Of a DNA stretch of 64,000 nucleotides, positions 36,686 to 45,229 are shown piece after piece. A program made the position numbers and the translations under genes. Below the pieces are notes generated by a model. The model searched no databases, was not told the DNA's origin, and was given only the letters and a program-made list of their open reading frames with translations. Position 1 is the stretch's first letter. Every line of letters begins with the position of its first letter. The DNA lies in contig CABUGI010000003.1 in NCBI GenBank assembly GCA_902491055.1, forward strand, positions 10,929-74,928, in the 5' to 3' direction. Origin of the DNA: an uncultured Collinsella sp. GTDB lineage: Bacteria; Actinomycetota; Coriobacteriia; Coriobacteriales; Coriobacteriaceae.

Positions 36686-37852
36686 TTGAGTGAGATTCAG
36701 AACTCGTCCATTTTCTCTCTTGACGATGTCAACGAGGAGGAGATGAACAACCTCATCGACGGTACGATTACCGACTTTGATGAGGGCGATCTCGTTAACG
36801 GCACTGTCGTTAAGATCGAGCATGACGAGGTGCTCGTTGACATCGGATTCAAGTCCGAGGGCGTTATCCCGGTCCGCGAGCTGTCCATCCGCAAGGACGC
36901 TAACCCTGCAGACATCGTTGCACTCGGTGATCCCATCGAGGCTCTGGTACTCCAGAAGGAGGACAAGGACGGTCGTCTGGTCCTGTCCAAGAAGCGTGCC
37001 GAGTACGAGCGTGCTTGGAACCGCATCGAGGAGAAGTTCAACTCCGGCGAGAACGTCGAGGGCGAGGTTATCGAGGTTGTCAAGGGCGGCCTGATCCTCG
37101 ACATCGGCCTGCGTGGCTTCCTGCCCGCCTCCCTCGTCGACCTCCGTCGCGTCAAGGACCTCACCTCCTACATGGGCACCCGCATCGAGGCCCGCGTCAT
37201 CGAGATGGACCGCAACCGCAACAACGTCGTCCTCTCCCGTCGCGTCGTGCTCGAGGAGTCCCGTAAGGCCGAGCGCTCCGAGATCCTGTCCAAGCTCAAG
37301 TCTGGCATGCGTCTCCAGGGCACCGTTTCCTCCATCGTCGACTTCGGCGCCTTCGTCGACCTCGGTGGTATCGACGGCCTCATCCACATTTCCGAGCTCT
37401 CCTGGAACCACGTCAACCATCCTTCCGAGGTTGTCAAGGTCGGCCAGGAGGTCGAGGTCGAGGTTCTCGACGTCGATCTCAACCGCGAGCGCATCTCCCT
37501 GGGTCTCAAGCAGACCACCGAGGATCCGTGGCGCGCACTGGTCAAGAAGTACCCCGTCGGCGCTATCGTCGAGGGCACTGTGACCAAGCTTGTCCCGTTC
37601 GGCGCTTTCGTCGATCTGGGCGAGGGCATCGAGGGCCTGGTGCACATCTCCGAGATGGCCAACAAGCACGTCGATCAGCCTTCTCAGGTCACCCACGTGG
37701 GCGACAAGGTTCAGGTCAAGGTCATGGAGATCGACCTCGACCGTCGTCGTATCTCCCTGTCCATGAAGTCCGCTGCTGAGACTCTGGGCGTCGAGATCGA
37801 GGTTACCCCGCTGCCTTCCGAGAAGAAGGACGAGGAGACCGACGCCGAGTAA
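36686..37852 (+). CDS. rpsA: 30S ribosomal protein S1, four-domain form
   Basis: RNA-binding ribosomal protein of 388 aa with four S1 OB-fold repeats at about residues 28-98, 115-180, 200-270 and 287-357; the last two (GAFVDLGGIDGLIHISELSW, GAFVDLGEGIEGLVHISEM) are nearest consensus. The start codon is TTG with GAAAGGGG upstream. The two N-terminal acid-rich repeats resemble ribosome-docking domains. Four repeats rather than six is usual for Gram-positive bacteria. Confidence 0.96.
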   Translation: MSEIQNSSIFSLDDVNEEEMNNLIDGTITDFDEGDLVNGTVVKIEHDEVLVDIGFKSEGVIPVRELSIRKDANPADIVALGDPIEALVLQKEDKDGRLVLSKKRAEYERAWNRIEEKFNSGENVEGEVIEVVKGGLILDIGLRGFLPASLVDLRRVKDLTSYMGTRIEARVIEMDRNRNNVVLSRRVVLEESRKAERSEILSKLKSGMRLQGTVSSIVDFGAFVDLGGIDGLIHISELSWNHVNHPSEVVKVGQEVEVEVLDVDLNRERISLGLKQTTEDPWRALVKKYPVGAIVEGTVTKLVPFGAFVDLGEGIEGLVHISEMANKHVDQPSQVTHVGDKVQVKVMEIDLDRRRISLSMKSAAETLGVEIEVTPLPSEKKDEETDAE

Positions 37853-37876
37853 ATCGGTTTGACGATCACCTGTTTT

Positions 37877-37911
37877 AAGGGATCCGTCCGCAATGGACGG
37901 GTCCCTTTTTG
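37877..37911 (+). terminator. Terminator after rpsA
   Basis: AAGGGATCCGTCC, loop GCAAT, GGACGGGTCCCTT with one mismatch-like wobble, then TTT. Confidence 0.88.
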
Positions 37912-38005
37912 CATTTGCTGCTGAGGCGCGCGATGCTACCCGTGCGCAATGCTGCCCGGGTTGTCTGTTTGCTATTGGGTTGTCGGTGCATGAAAAATGC
38001 CGACA

Positions 38006-38029
38006 TCCCGCCTCGGGGAGGAGGCGGGA
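38006..38029. terminator. Hairpin in rpsA-rnpB gap
   Basis: TCCCGCCTC (38006-38014) pairs with GAGGCGGGA (38021-38029), loop GGGGAG. No T run. The rest of 37912-38150 shows nothing I can support. Confidence 0.45.
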
Positions 38030-38155
38030 ACGCACCGAGTAGACGGAGGGGTGCGGAGCGCGGTCGCGTCTCGACTGACGACGTTGCCCATCGACAGGAC
38101 CATTGTAGCGCATGGCGGTTCTTGGTTTATCGTGTCGAGCGTTTGCGTTGTGCCA

Positions 38156-38182
38156 TTGCCTGAGGCAGCGGTGTGTTACACT
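38156..38182 (+). promoter_or_regulatory. Candidate rnpB promoter
   Basis: TTGCCT (38156-38161), 15-bp spacer, TACACT (38177-38182) preceded by TGTGT; the -10 lies 8 bp before the predicted RNA 5' end. The spacer is short, so confidence is moderate. Confidence 0.5.
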
Positions 38183-38190
38183 CTTGCACT

Positions 38191-38552
38191 GCTGAGTGGG
38201 CCAGACGGTCGCGCGATGTGCTGCTTGCAGTACGCGTGAGGAAAGTCCGGGCTCCAGAGGGCGGGATGCCGGCTAACGGCCGGGCGGAGTGATCCGACGG
38301 AAAGCGCCGCAGAAAAGAAGACTCCCACCTGCGCCGCAAGGCGTAAAGGGAAAAGCTGAAACGGTGGTGTAAGAGACCACCAGCGTCGTGGCAACACGGC
38401 GGCTTGGCAAGCCCCATCCGGAGCAAGCGCGAATAGGAACGCTATGGGCCGGCCCGGTCCGCGTTCGGGTAGCGTGCGTGGAGCTGCACGGTAACGTGCA
38501 GACAAGATAAATGACCGTTCACGACAGAACCCGGCTTATAGGCCCACTCAGC
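38191..38552 (+). ncRNA. rnpB: RNase P RNA, bacterial type A
   Basis: Catalytic RNA that matures tRNA 5' ends. The ends GCTGAGTGGGCC and GGCCCACTCAGC form the P1 helix; GAGGAAAGTCCGGGCTCC (P4 region and CR-I), AGAAGACTCCCACC..., GGTAAGAGACCACC-type loop and the 3' ACAGAACCCGGCTTATAGG (CR-V) are all present in order. Length about 362 nt fits type A. Confidence 0.97.
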
Positions 38553-38569
38553 ACTTTGTTGACGCTGCG

Positions 38570-38666
38570 AACCCGTCAGCGCGGCAATCTGCCTTTCAAG
38601 CCTTCGGGCATGACCATAAGGTCAATGCCCTCGTCTTTCAAGGCACCTTGCTCGCGCTGACGGGTT
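38570..38666. repeat. 97-bp nested hairpin just downstream of rnpB
   Basis: Outer 14-bp perfect arms AACCCGTCAGCGCG (38570-38583) and CGCGCTGACGGGTT (38653-38666), then GCAA/TTGC, TGCCTT/AAGGCA (38590-38595, 38640-38645) and an inner stem GGGCATGACC/GGTC-A-ATGCCC (38606-38630). No T run follows. Could be a processed 3' trailer, a terminator with insertion, or a mobile palindrome. Confidence 0.85.
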
Positions 38667-38779
38667 CTCGCTTTCGTTTACGGAATCATCGGTGTTGCCG
38701 TTCTATTTACCGGGATTAACGGTACGATCTTTGCCGTATTATTGAGGCTGTTTGTTGCTTTGCTTGTTGTTGAGGGGCT

Positions 38780-39418
38780 TTGTTGGACAGCTATTTTACT
38801 CTGCAATCGAATATTGAGGTTTCGGGCGAGTTTGTGGACCGCAAGAGCCGGTTTATTGCCCAGCTGGTCCATATTGAGTCCGAGGATGAGGCGAATGCCT
38901 TTATCGAGACGGTTCGCAAGCGTCATTACGACGCTCGACACAATGTTCCCGCGTGGATTTTGGTCGATGGACGCGAGCGCCAGAGCGATGACGGTGAGCC
39001 GAGCCGCACGAGCGGCATGCCGACGCTCGAGGTGTTGCGCGGCGCGGGGCTCAAAAATGTTTGCTGCGTAGTGACGCGCTATTTTGGTGGCACGCTGTTG
39101 GGGCCTGGTGGCTTGGTACGCGCCTATACCGCGGCGACGCAGGCGGCGGTGGCCGCGGCTCAGGAGGCCGGGCAGATCGTTGAGATGACAAGCGTCGTGC
39201 CGGTTGACGTGCATGTGGCCTATCCGCAGTACGAGCAGGTGCTTCGCTTGGCGCAGGATTCGGGTGCCAAGGTTTCGGATACCGATTACGCGGATGCCGT
39301 GACACTTCATTTGGCGTTTAAGGCAGGGGGGCAGGAGCCGTTTTGCGCTAAGATGCGCGAGCTTATGGCGGGGCGCGAGGAGATTGAGGTCGGCGCTCCC
39401 GAGTTTGCCGAGTTCTAA
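38780..39418 (+). CDS. YigZ/IMPACT-family protein
   Basis: 212-aa protein of the YigZ/UPF0029 family, relatives of eukaryotic IMPACT, cellular role uncertain. The RHNVPAWI stretch, DDGEPSRTSGMPTLEVL and VTRYFGGTLLGPGGLVRAY are the family signature, with a C-terminal DUF1949-like half. The start is one of two successive TTG codons (38780 or 38783) after GAGGGG; no ATG fits. Confidence 0.88.
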   Translation: MLDSYFTLQSNIEVSGEFVDRKSRFIAQLVHIESEDEANAFIETVRKRHYDARHNVPAWILVDGRERQSDDGEPSRTSGMPTLEVLRGAGLKNVCCVVTRYFGGTLLGPGGLVRAYTAATQAAVAAAQEAGQIVEMTSVVPVDVHVAYPQYEQVLRLAQDSGAKVSDTDYADAVTLHLAFKAGGQEPFCAKMRELMAGREEIEVGAPEFAEF

Positions 39419-39486
39419 CGGCGACGGCCGGCGTGCTTTTGGATGGATTCCAAGCGCGCCGGCCGTCGTTTTTCTGTTGCTGCCGT

Positions 39487-39933
39487 TTACTCGGCGAGCT
39501 GCTTTAGCACATCGCAGGCAATCTCGACGGCATCGTCGATGCAACCGGGGCAGCTGCGGAGCGGACCCTTGTCCGATCCGATGCCCTTGAGCGTGCCGCA
39601 GACGGTCGTCGTGTTCTTCTCGCCAAAGCGCTTGGCGATTTCGCGCGACAGCTTGTAGGTCTGGCCCTTGGTCTTGGGGTTTTCCATGCCGTCGCTCATT
39701 ACAAAGCCCATGATGGCCACGGCGCCCGAGATGGCGCCGCAGGTCTCGGTCATGCCGCCCATGCCGGCGCCAAAGCCCTCGGTGAGGGTAAAGGCGACCT
39801 GGGGGTCGAGCCCGACGGCGGGCGCGAGCGTGCAGGCGACGGCCTGGGCGCAGTTAAAGCCACGTGCGTGGTATTCGGCAGCCTGAGCCTGACAGGCGGT
39901 GATATCGAGCTGGGCCGTATCGATTTGCTTCAT
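39487..39933 (-). CDS. C_GCAxxG_C_C family protein
   Basis: 148-aa redox-type protein named for conserved cysteines. Visible are FNCAQAVA, the ETCGAISGAVAIMG block and CPGCIDDAVEIA near the end. Proteins of this group often bind a metal or cofactor in anaerobes and are of unknown function. The ATG at 39933 has AAGGAGAC upstream; the longer frame to 40077 is not supported. Confidence 0.85.
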   Translation of the reverse strand: MKQIDTAQLDITACQAQAAEYHARGFNCAQAVACTLAPAVGLDPQVAFTLTEGFGAGMGGMTETCGAISGAVAIMGFVMSDGMENPKTKGQTYKLSREIAKRFGEKNTTTVCGTLKGIGSDKGPLRSCPGCIDDAVEIACDVLKQLAE

Positions 39934-40164
39934 CGTTGTCTCCTTGGTCACGGTGTACCCGCCTATGGTACCCGTGACGGGGCATGTAATCATCGAGAGC
40001 TTCATGTATGCCTCGTTTTTATCAATCGAGCAAATGCCCAAGGCTTGAGATAAATACCCCTGATCAATTTGTCCCATAACCTACCTTGGGGATGGGTTGA
40101 GAGGGGTGCGGGGTAGCGGTATCGTGAACCGAATAAAACTAAAACCCAGGCAAGGGAGCTAGAT

Positions 40165-41448
40165 ATGAGCGAGCAGACCATCGGTACTACATGTGTTCAG
40201 GGCGGCTATCACCCGGGAGATGCCGAGCCGCGCCAGGTGCCCATCTACCAGTCCACCACGTGGAAGTACGACACGTCGGAGCATATGGGCAAGCTGTTTG
40301 ACCTGGAGGAGTCGGGCTACTTCTACAGCCGCCTGCAGAACCCCACGTGCGATCTCGTTGCCGCCAAGATCTGCGAGATGGAGGGAGGCACCGCCGCGAT
40401 GCTCACGAGCTCGGGCATGGCTGCGAACTTCCTCGCGATCTTTAACGTGGCCGGTGCCGGCGATCATGTGGTCGCAAGCTCTGCCATTTACGGCGGTACG
40501 TATAACCTGCTCGCCCACACCATGGGCCGTATGGGGTTGACCTGCACGTTCGTCGCCCCCGACTGCACCGATGAGGAGCTCGAGGCAGCCTTTGAGCCCA
40601 ATACCAAGCTCGTCTTTGGCGAGACGATCGCAAACCCCGCCCTTGCCGTGCTCGATATTGAGCGCTTTGCCAAGGCTGCACATGACCACGGCGTGCCGCT
40701 GATGGTCGACAACACCTTCCCGACGCCCGTGATGTGCCGTCCCTTTGAGTGGGGCGCCGACATCGTCACGCACTCCACGACCAAGTACATGGATGGACAT
40801 GCTGCCTACCTGGGCGGCGTAATCGTTGACCACGGCCAGTTTGACTGGATGGCTCATGCGGACAAGTTCCCGGGTCTTACCACGCCCGACGAGAGCTACC
40901 ACGGCGTGACGTATGCCGAGAAGTTCGGTCGCGAGGGCGCCTTTATTACCAAGGCCACTGCGCAGCTTATGCGCGACCTCGGCCCCATGCAGAACCCGCA
41001 GGCGGCGTTCTTCCTGAACAGCTCGCTCGAGAGCCTGCACGTGCGCATGCCGCGTCATTGTGAGAACGGCCTGGCCGTTGCCAAGTTCCTGCAGAGCCAT
41101 CCCAAGGTACGCTTCGTGAGCTATCCGGGCCTGGAGGGCGACAAGTACTATGACCTGGCTCAGAAGTACATGCCTAACGGTACCTGCGGCGTCGTGAGCT
41201 TTGGCTTTAACGGTGGTCGCGCGGCGGCCGAGACCTTTATGAAGAGCCTTAAGCTCGCCCAGATCGCTACGCACGTGGCCGATGCGCGTACTTGCTGCTT
41301 GCATCCGGCAAACGCTACCCATCGCCAGATGAACGACGAGGAGCTCATCGCCTGTGGCATCTCCGCCGATATGGTGCGTCTGTCGTGCGGCCTCGAGGAC
41401 ACGGCCGATCTGATTGCCGACCTTGAGCAGGCGCTTGAGCAGTGCTAG
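40165..41448 (+). CDS. O-acetylhomoserine sulfhydrylase / Cys-Met metabolism PLP enzyme
   Basis: PLP-dependent enzyme of 427 aa. The Schiff-base lysine is in THSTTKYMDGHAA (about residue 205), and Tyr in FYSRLQNPT and VDNTFPTPVM are typical. The opening TTCVQGGYHPGD fits O-acetylhomoserine aminocarboxypropyltransferase; methionine gamma-lyase is a close alternative that cannot be excluded by sequence reading. AAGGGAG precedes the ATG. A terminator follows, so it is monocistronic. Confidence 0.85.
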   Translation: MSEQTIGTTCVQGGYHPGDAEPRQVPIYQSTTWKYDTSEHMGKLFDLEESGYFYSRLQNPTCDLVAAKICEMEGGTAAMLTSSGMAANFLAIFNVAGAGDHVVASSAIYGGTYNLLAHTMGRMGLTCTFVAPDCTDEELEAAFEPNTKLVFGETIANPALAVLDIERFAKAAHDHGVPLMVDNTFPTPVMCRPFEWGADIVTHSTTKYMDGHAAYLGGVIVDHGQFDWMAHADKFPGLTTPDESYHGVTYAEKFGREGAFITKATAQLMRDLGPMQNPQAAFFLNSSLESLHVRMPRHCENGLAVAKFLQSHPKVRFVSYPGLEGDKYYDLAQKYMPNGTCGVVSFGFNGGRAAAETFMKSLKLAQIATHVADARTCCLHPANATHRQMNDEELIACGISADMVRLSCGLEDTADLIADLEQALEQC

Positions 41449-41521
41449 GCTAGCTTCCCGTATGAAGCGACGGTGCCCCTTGGGGTTCCGGTGACATATA
41501 GTTCCGATTCCGTAGGCGGGA

Positions 41522-41564
41522 CCCCAATCGCGGCTGTTCGCAGGCGATTGGGGCCCCGTTTTTG
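41522..41564 (+). terminator. Terminator before the MFS gene
   Basis: CCCCAATCGC (41522-41531) with GCGATTGGGG (41544-41553), then CCCC and GTTTTT. An upstream GGGGTTCC/GGGACCCC alternative pairing could compete with it. Confidence 0.85.
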
Positions 41565-41589
41565 CGTTGCACCACTCGAAAGGATGGAT

Positions 41590-42894
41590 ATGGAGAAAAC
41601 TGCAGAGCAGCTGCGCCGCGAGCACATTGCCCTTGAGGGCGATACCCATGGCAAGAACAAATGGGCGATTCTGTTTACCGTGCTCATCATGACGTTTATG
41701 GTGTGTCTGGATTCGACCGTCGTGACCGTGGCGCTGCCCGTGATGCAAAAAGAGCTGGGTGTGGGCCTCGATCGCATTCAGCTGGTAAGCTCTGTGTATC
41801 TGCTTGCGACGTGCGTGGCTATGTTGCCGTTTGGCCGTCTGGGCGACGTGCGCGGCAAGGTGAATGTGTTTCAGCTGGGCGTCATCGTCTTTTCGGTCGG
41901 TTCGCTGCTGTGCGGCCTTTCGGCCTCGCTCGAGGTTCTTATCCTGGCACGCATTGTTCAGGGCGTCGGTTGCGCGGCGGCCATGGCTAACAACATGGGT
42001 ATCATCACCGAGTCGTTTCCGGCGCGCGAACGAGGCCGTGCCATGGGTATTCTCGCGACCTTTGTGGCCCTCGGCATGATGTGTGGCCCCGTGCTCGGCG
42101 GCATGCTGGTGGCAAGCTTTCCCTGGGAGAGCATCTTCCTCATCAACCTGCCCATTGGCGTCATCTCGTTTATCGTGGGGCTCTACACGCTGCCGCATGT
42201 TAAGCCGGAGGCCGGCGAGCGCCCCATGTCGCTGGCGGAGGCCGCGCGTCGCTGCTTTGCAAATTCGGCCTTCACCATCAATCTTGCCTGCATGCTCATC
42301 GTGTTTGTTGGCATTGGCGCATCCGAGTTTATCCTGCCGTTCTATTTTCAGGACGCCCACGGCTTTGGTTCCGACATTTCCGGACTGCTCTTTTTGGCGC
42401 TGCCGATGGTGAATGCCTTTATCGGCCCGCTTTCGGGTACGGTTTCGGACCGTGTTGGTTGCGAGGGCCCCACGGCGGTGGGCCTGGGTGTGTACGTGTG
42501 CGGTCTCTTTGCGGTAAGTACGCTCGACGAGCACTCTTCCATCCCTGTGATCGTGTGCTGTGTCGCGTTTATGTCGTGCGGAACGTCGATTTTCCAGAGC
42601 CCCAACAACTCGCTGTACATGGGCTCGGCTCCGCGCGAAGCGCTCGGCTTTGCGGGCAGCCTGGGTAGCCTGGCGCGCTATGCGGGTATGGCAGTGGGCA
42701 TTACGGTGGCGTCGCATATCCTGTATGGGCAGATGAGCGTGGCGATGGGCGAGGCCGTGACCAGTTTTGTTGCAGGCCGTCCGGATGTGTTCCTGTTTGG
42801 TTTTCGTTCGGTGTTCTATGTGTTGATGGCCGTGGCAGCCGTGGGCTTTGTCCTCTCGATGGTTCGTTTGGTGAGGATGCGCGCCCGCCATTAG
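41590..42894 (+). CDS. MFS drug/efflux transporter, DHA2-like
   Basis: 434-aa major facilitator superfamily protein with at least 12 membrane segments. Motif A-like PFGRLGDVRGKVNV follows the second segment, and motif C-like ALGMMCGPVLGGMLV is in segment 5; the first segment DSTVVTVALPVMQKEL is typical of the EmrB/QacA group. A drug or metabolite proton antiporter is inferred. ATG at 41590 has GAAAGGA at better spacing than 41584. Confidence 0.86.
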   Translation: MEKTAEQLRREHIALEGDTHGKNKWAILFTVLIMTFMVCLDSTVVTVALPVMQKELGVGLDRIQLVSSVYLLATCVAMLPFGRLGDVRGKVNVFQLGVIVFSVGSLLCGLSASLEVLILARIVQGVGCAAAMANNMGIITESFPARERGRAMGILATFVALGMMCGPVLGGMLVASFPWESIFLINLPIGVISFIVGLYTLPHVKPEAGERPMSLAEAARRCFANSAFTINLACMLIVFVGIGASEFILPFYFQDAHGFGSDISGLLFLALPMVNAFIGPLSGTVSDRVGCEGPTAVGLGVYVCGLFAVSTLDEHSSIPVIVCCVAFMSCGTSIFQSPNNSLYMGSAPREALGFAGSLGSLARYAGMAVGITVASHILYGQMSVAMGEAVTSFVAGRPDVFLFGFRSVFYVLMAVAAVGFVLSMVRLVRMRARH

Positions 42895-43052
42895 CGTGTT
42901 GGGAGGCTGCCTGCCACGTATCCGCGCCGTCCCAAAAAGACTGGTTTGTGGTGCGATGCGGCTTGTGGGGCGGGCGGGGGTCGGTCCGTGGTAGACTATC
43001 GAACAACGTTTATTAATCGCGCGGTATCCTTGCCGCGAGAAGGGGTTGCGCC

Positions 43053-43631
43053 ATGCAGGAGCTTGAGGATCGTATTCGCCATGACGGCATCGTAAAGGCC
43101 GGTAACGTCCTTAAGGTTGATGCCTTCCTCAACCACCAGTGCGACGTTGAGCTGTTCGACCACATGGGTGCCGAGTGGGCCCGTCTGTTCAAGGATGTCG
43201 AGATCAACAAGATCCTGACGATTGAGGCTTCGGGCATTGGTATGGCTTGCATCGCGGCTCAGCATTTTGGCGGCGTGCCGGTGGTCTTTGCCAAGAAGGC
43301 ACAGTCCATCAACCTCGACGGCGAGCAGTACGCCACGACCATCTACTCCTTTACCAAGCAGAAGGAGTACCCGGTCATCGTTGGCAAACGCTTCCTGTCC
43401 GAGGGCGACAAGGTCCTGATCATCGACGACTTTTTGGCCAACGGCTGCGCGCTCGAGGGTCTTATCAAGATCTGCGAGGCTGCAGGTGCCGAGGTATCCG
43501 GCATTGGCATTGCGGTGGAGAAGGGCTTCCAGGGCGGTGGCGATAAGCTCCGCGAGCGCGGCTTCCGCGTTGAAAGCCTAGCCCGTATCGCCGATATGGA
43601 CTGCGATACCGGCGAGATCACCTTCGCCTAA
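43053..43631 (+). CDS. xpt: Xanthine phosphoribosyltransferase
   Basis: Salvages xanthine to XMP. The PRPP-binding loop is [17 protein letters not shown] (about residues 119-135), and [15 protein letters not shown] binds pyrophosphate. Length 192 aa matches Xpt. GAGAAGGGG precedes the ATG. A small CGCGG/CCGCG hairpin lies 20 nt upstream, but no purine riboswitch is seen in the 158-nt gap. Confidence 0.94.
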   Translation: MQELEDRIRHDGIVKAGNVLKVDAFLNHQCDVELFDHMGAEWARLFKDVEINKILTIEASGIGMACIAAQHFGGVPVVFAKKAQSINLDGEQYATTIYSFTKQKEYPVIVGKRFLSEGDKVLIIDDFLANGCALEGLIKICEAAGAEVSGIGIAVEKGFQGGGDKLRERGFRVESLARIADMDCDTGEITFA

Positions 43632-43660
43632 GCGCGCAACACAAGCGATTGGTATGCGAT

Positions 43661-43694
43661 GTGACAAAGGGACTTTCCCTTTGTCACATTTTTT
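43661..43694 (+). terminator. Terminator after xpt
   Basis: Perfect 12-bp stem GTGACAAAGGGA (43661-43672) with TCCCTTTGTCAC (43676-43687), loop CTT, then ATTTTTT. Confidence 0.93.
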
Positions 43695-43712
43695 ATGAAG
43701 GGAGGTGTTGAT

Positions 43713-44093
43713 ATGGATGAGAACAAGATGGGATGGCGCGAGTATGCGCGCTATGCCGAGATGTCGGTCGAGGAGTTGGCGCGAGATTGCGAGGTGCAGG
43801 TGTTTCGCGCGACAGGTCCGGGCGGACAGGGCGTGAACACGACGGACTCGGCGGTGCGTATGAAGCATGGGCCCACGGGGATTGTTGTGACGGCGCGCGA
43901 GAGCCGTAGTCAGTTTCAGAATCGCGCGAGCTGCCTGCGTAAGCTGCGCGCTGAGCTGGAGCGTCGCGGGCGTCCACCGCGCCGACGCGTAAAGACTAAG
44001 GTGCCTCTGCGCTCTCGCCAGCGCAGGCTCAATGACAAGCACTTCAACGCCATTAAAAAGGCCAACCGTCGCAAGCCGGGTAGCGACGAATAG
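43713..44093 (+). CDS. Release-factor-like peptidyl-hydrolysis (GGQ) protein
   Basis: 126-aa protein holding only the class-I release-factor catalytic domain, with the GGQ motif in [16 protein letters not shown] (about residue 40) and a very basic C-terminal tail, like ribosome-rescue hydrolases. No codon-recognition domain, so it probably does not read stop codons. The ATG at 43713 follows GGGAGGTG, which lies close to the xpt terminator. ArfB-type rescue is an inference; family members with a partner protein also exist. Confidence 0.82.
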   Translation: MDENKMGWREYARYAEMSVEELARDCEVQVFRATGPGGQGVNTTDSAVRMKHGPTGIVVTARESRSQFQNRASCLRKLRAELERRGRPPRRRVKTKVPLRSRQRRLNDKHFNAIKKANRRKPGSDE

Positions 44094-44103
44094 CCTCCTC
44101 ATG

Positions 44104-44170
44104 AGTTGCGGTGAAATAGGGACTGTTTTGCGGCTTTAGCTGCATAAACAGTCCCTATTTCACCGCAACT
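44104..44170. repeat. Palindromic repeat, TTGCGGTG family, copy 4
   Basis: Perfect 25-bp arms beginning AGTTGCGGTGAAATAGGGAC (44104-44128 and 44146-44170) with a 17-bp loop, between convergent genes. Confidence 0.94.
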
Positions 44171-44179
44171 TAGGTTGGG

Positions 44180-45142
44180 TTAGCGGGCCGGGTGCCAGAC
44201 CTCGAGGACGGCGGGAAGGATGTCGACCTCGATGCGCGAGGCGACGATGGGCTCGCCGTCGGCCTGGATGGGATAGTCGGGCTCCTCAAAGGTGAGCTCG
44301 ACATGGCGGCAGCGGCGCATGCGAACCGGCGGCAACTTGGTATGGTGGCCGTCCTTGGCCGAAAGAAACATAGGCAGGGCAACCGCGCGAGGGACGGGAC
44401 CGCAGGCGTAGCAGACGTCGAGTACGCCGTCGCAGGGGTCGGCATCGGGGCAGATACGATAGCCCGAGCCATAGGTAGGACCCAGCTGAATCGCCATGAT
44501 AATCGCCCTCACGCGCTCGGCGGGCGCCCCGTCAAAGCTGACTGTCATGGGGTAGTTGCGATAGCGCAGGCCAAACTGCTCAAGTCCCGAAAGGGTGTAG
44601 AGCGGCGCGCCCGTCAAGCCGGTCTTTTTGCGCAGCTCGGTGGTGCCAAGGCCGATGGCGGCATCGATGCCGATCGAAAGCGTCTGGTCGTAGTACTCAA
44701 CGGTAGCCTCGCCGCTGCCGCTTGCGGGGTTCCATGAGCGAATGCGCCCGATGTCCTGGTGCTGCAGCTCGCAGGTGAGCAGCGCGCCAAAATCTTTGCC
44801 GGAGAAATCGTCGATACCGAGCGTTTGGGCAAAATCGTTGCCGGAGCCCACGGGCAGGACGGCAAGAGCGGGGCGGGCGTCCTCCTCTTGCGTCATAAGC
44901 CCGTTGACGACCTCGCGAATCACGCCGTCGCCGCCAAGGGCGATAACGGTGCGATAGCCCTGAGCCTGTGCGGCCAGCTCCTTGGCGTGTCCCATGCGCT
45001 CGGTCAGCACCAGATCAAACTGGGATGCGCGCGCGGTCATATCCAAAAAGCGTTGCAGGCGCTCGGCAACTTCGCGCGCCGCACCCGACTGGGCGGCTGG
45101 GTTGGCGATGATGAGCGTGCGGCCAAAATCAGTTGCGTGCAT
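44180..45142 (-). CDS. Diacylglycerol/lipid kinase family protein
   Basis: 320-aa lipid kinase of the DagK/YegS type, acting at the membrane face on diacylglycerol or a related lipid. NPAAQSGAA (residue 16 region), GGDGVIREVVNGL nucleotide-binding motif and PVGSGNDFAQTLG are intact. The ATG at 45142 (MHATDFGRTL) is chosen; the longer frame to 45214 has an implausible Arg/Ser-rich extension. GGGAG lies upstream. It follows the ClC gene with an 87-nt gap. Confidence 0.9.
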   Translation of the reverse strand: MHATDFGRTLIIANPAAQSGAAREVAERLQRFLDMTARASQFDLVLTERMGHAKELAAQAQGYRTVIALGGDGVIREVVNGLMTQEEDARPALAVLPVGSGNDFAQTLGIDDFSGKDFGALLTCELQHQDIGRIRSWNPASGSGEATVEYYDQTLSIGIDAAIGLGTTELRKKTGLTGAPLYTLSGLEQFGLRYRNYPMTVSFDGAPAERVRAIIMAIQLGPTYGSGYRICPDADPCDGVLDVCYACGPVPRAVALPMFLSAKDGHHTKLPPVRMRRCRHVELTFEEPDYPIQADGEPIVASRIEVDILPAVLEVWHPAR

Positions 45143-45229
45143 GGGGCGACTCCCGGCGTATGACGTGACGGTGCGGTCGCGCTCAGGTCGAATTGCCCCC
45201 GATTGTGGCTGCACGTCGAATACTTACGT

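Noticed and set aside
40159..42891. 910-aa minus-strand frame antisense to the sulfhydrylase and MFS genes
   Set aside because: It is opposite two well-recognised genes, has no family resemblance and is His/Arg/Gly-rich, as expected of an antisense frame in GC-rich DNA.
42895..43052. Purine riboswitch upstream of xpt
   Set aside because: The conserved TATA-type junctions and two kissing loops of the aptamer are not visible in the 158-nt gap; only a small CGCGG hairpin is seen.
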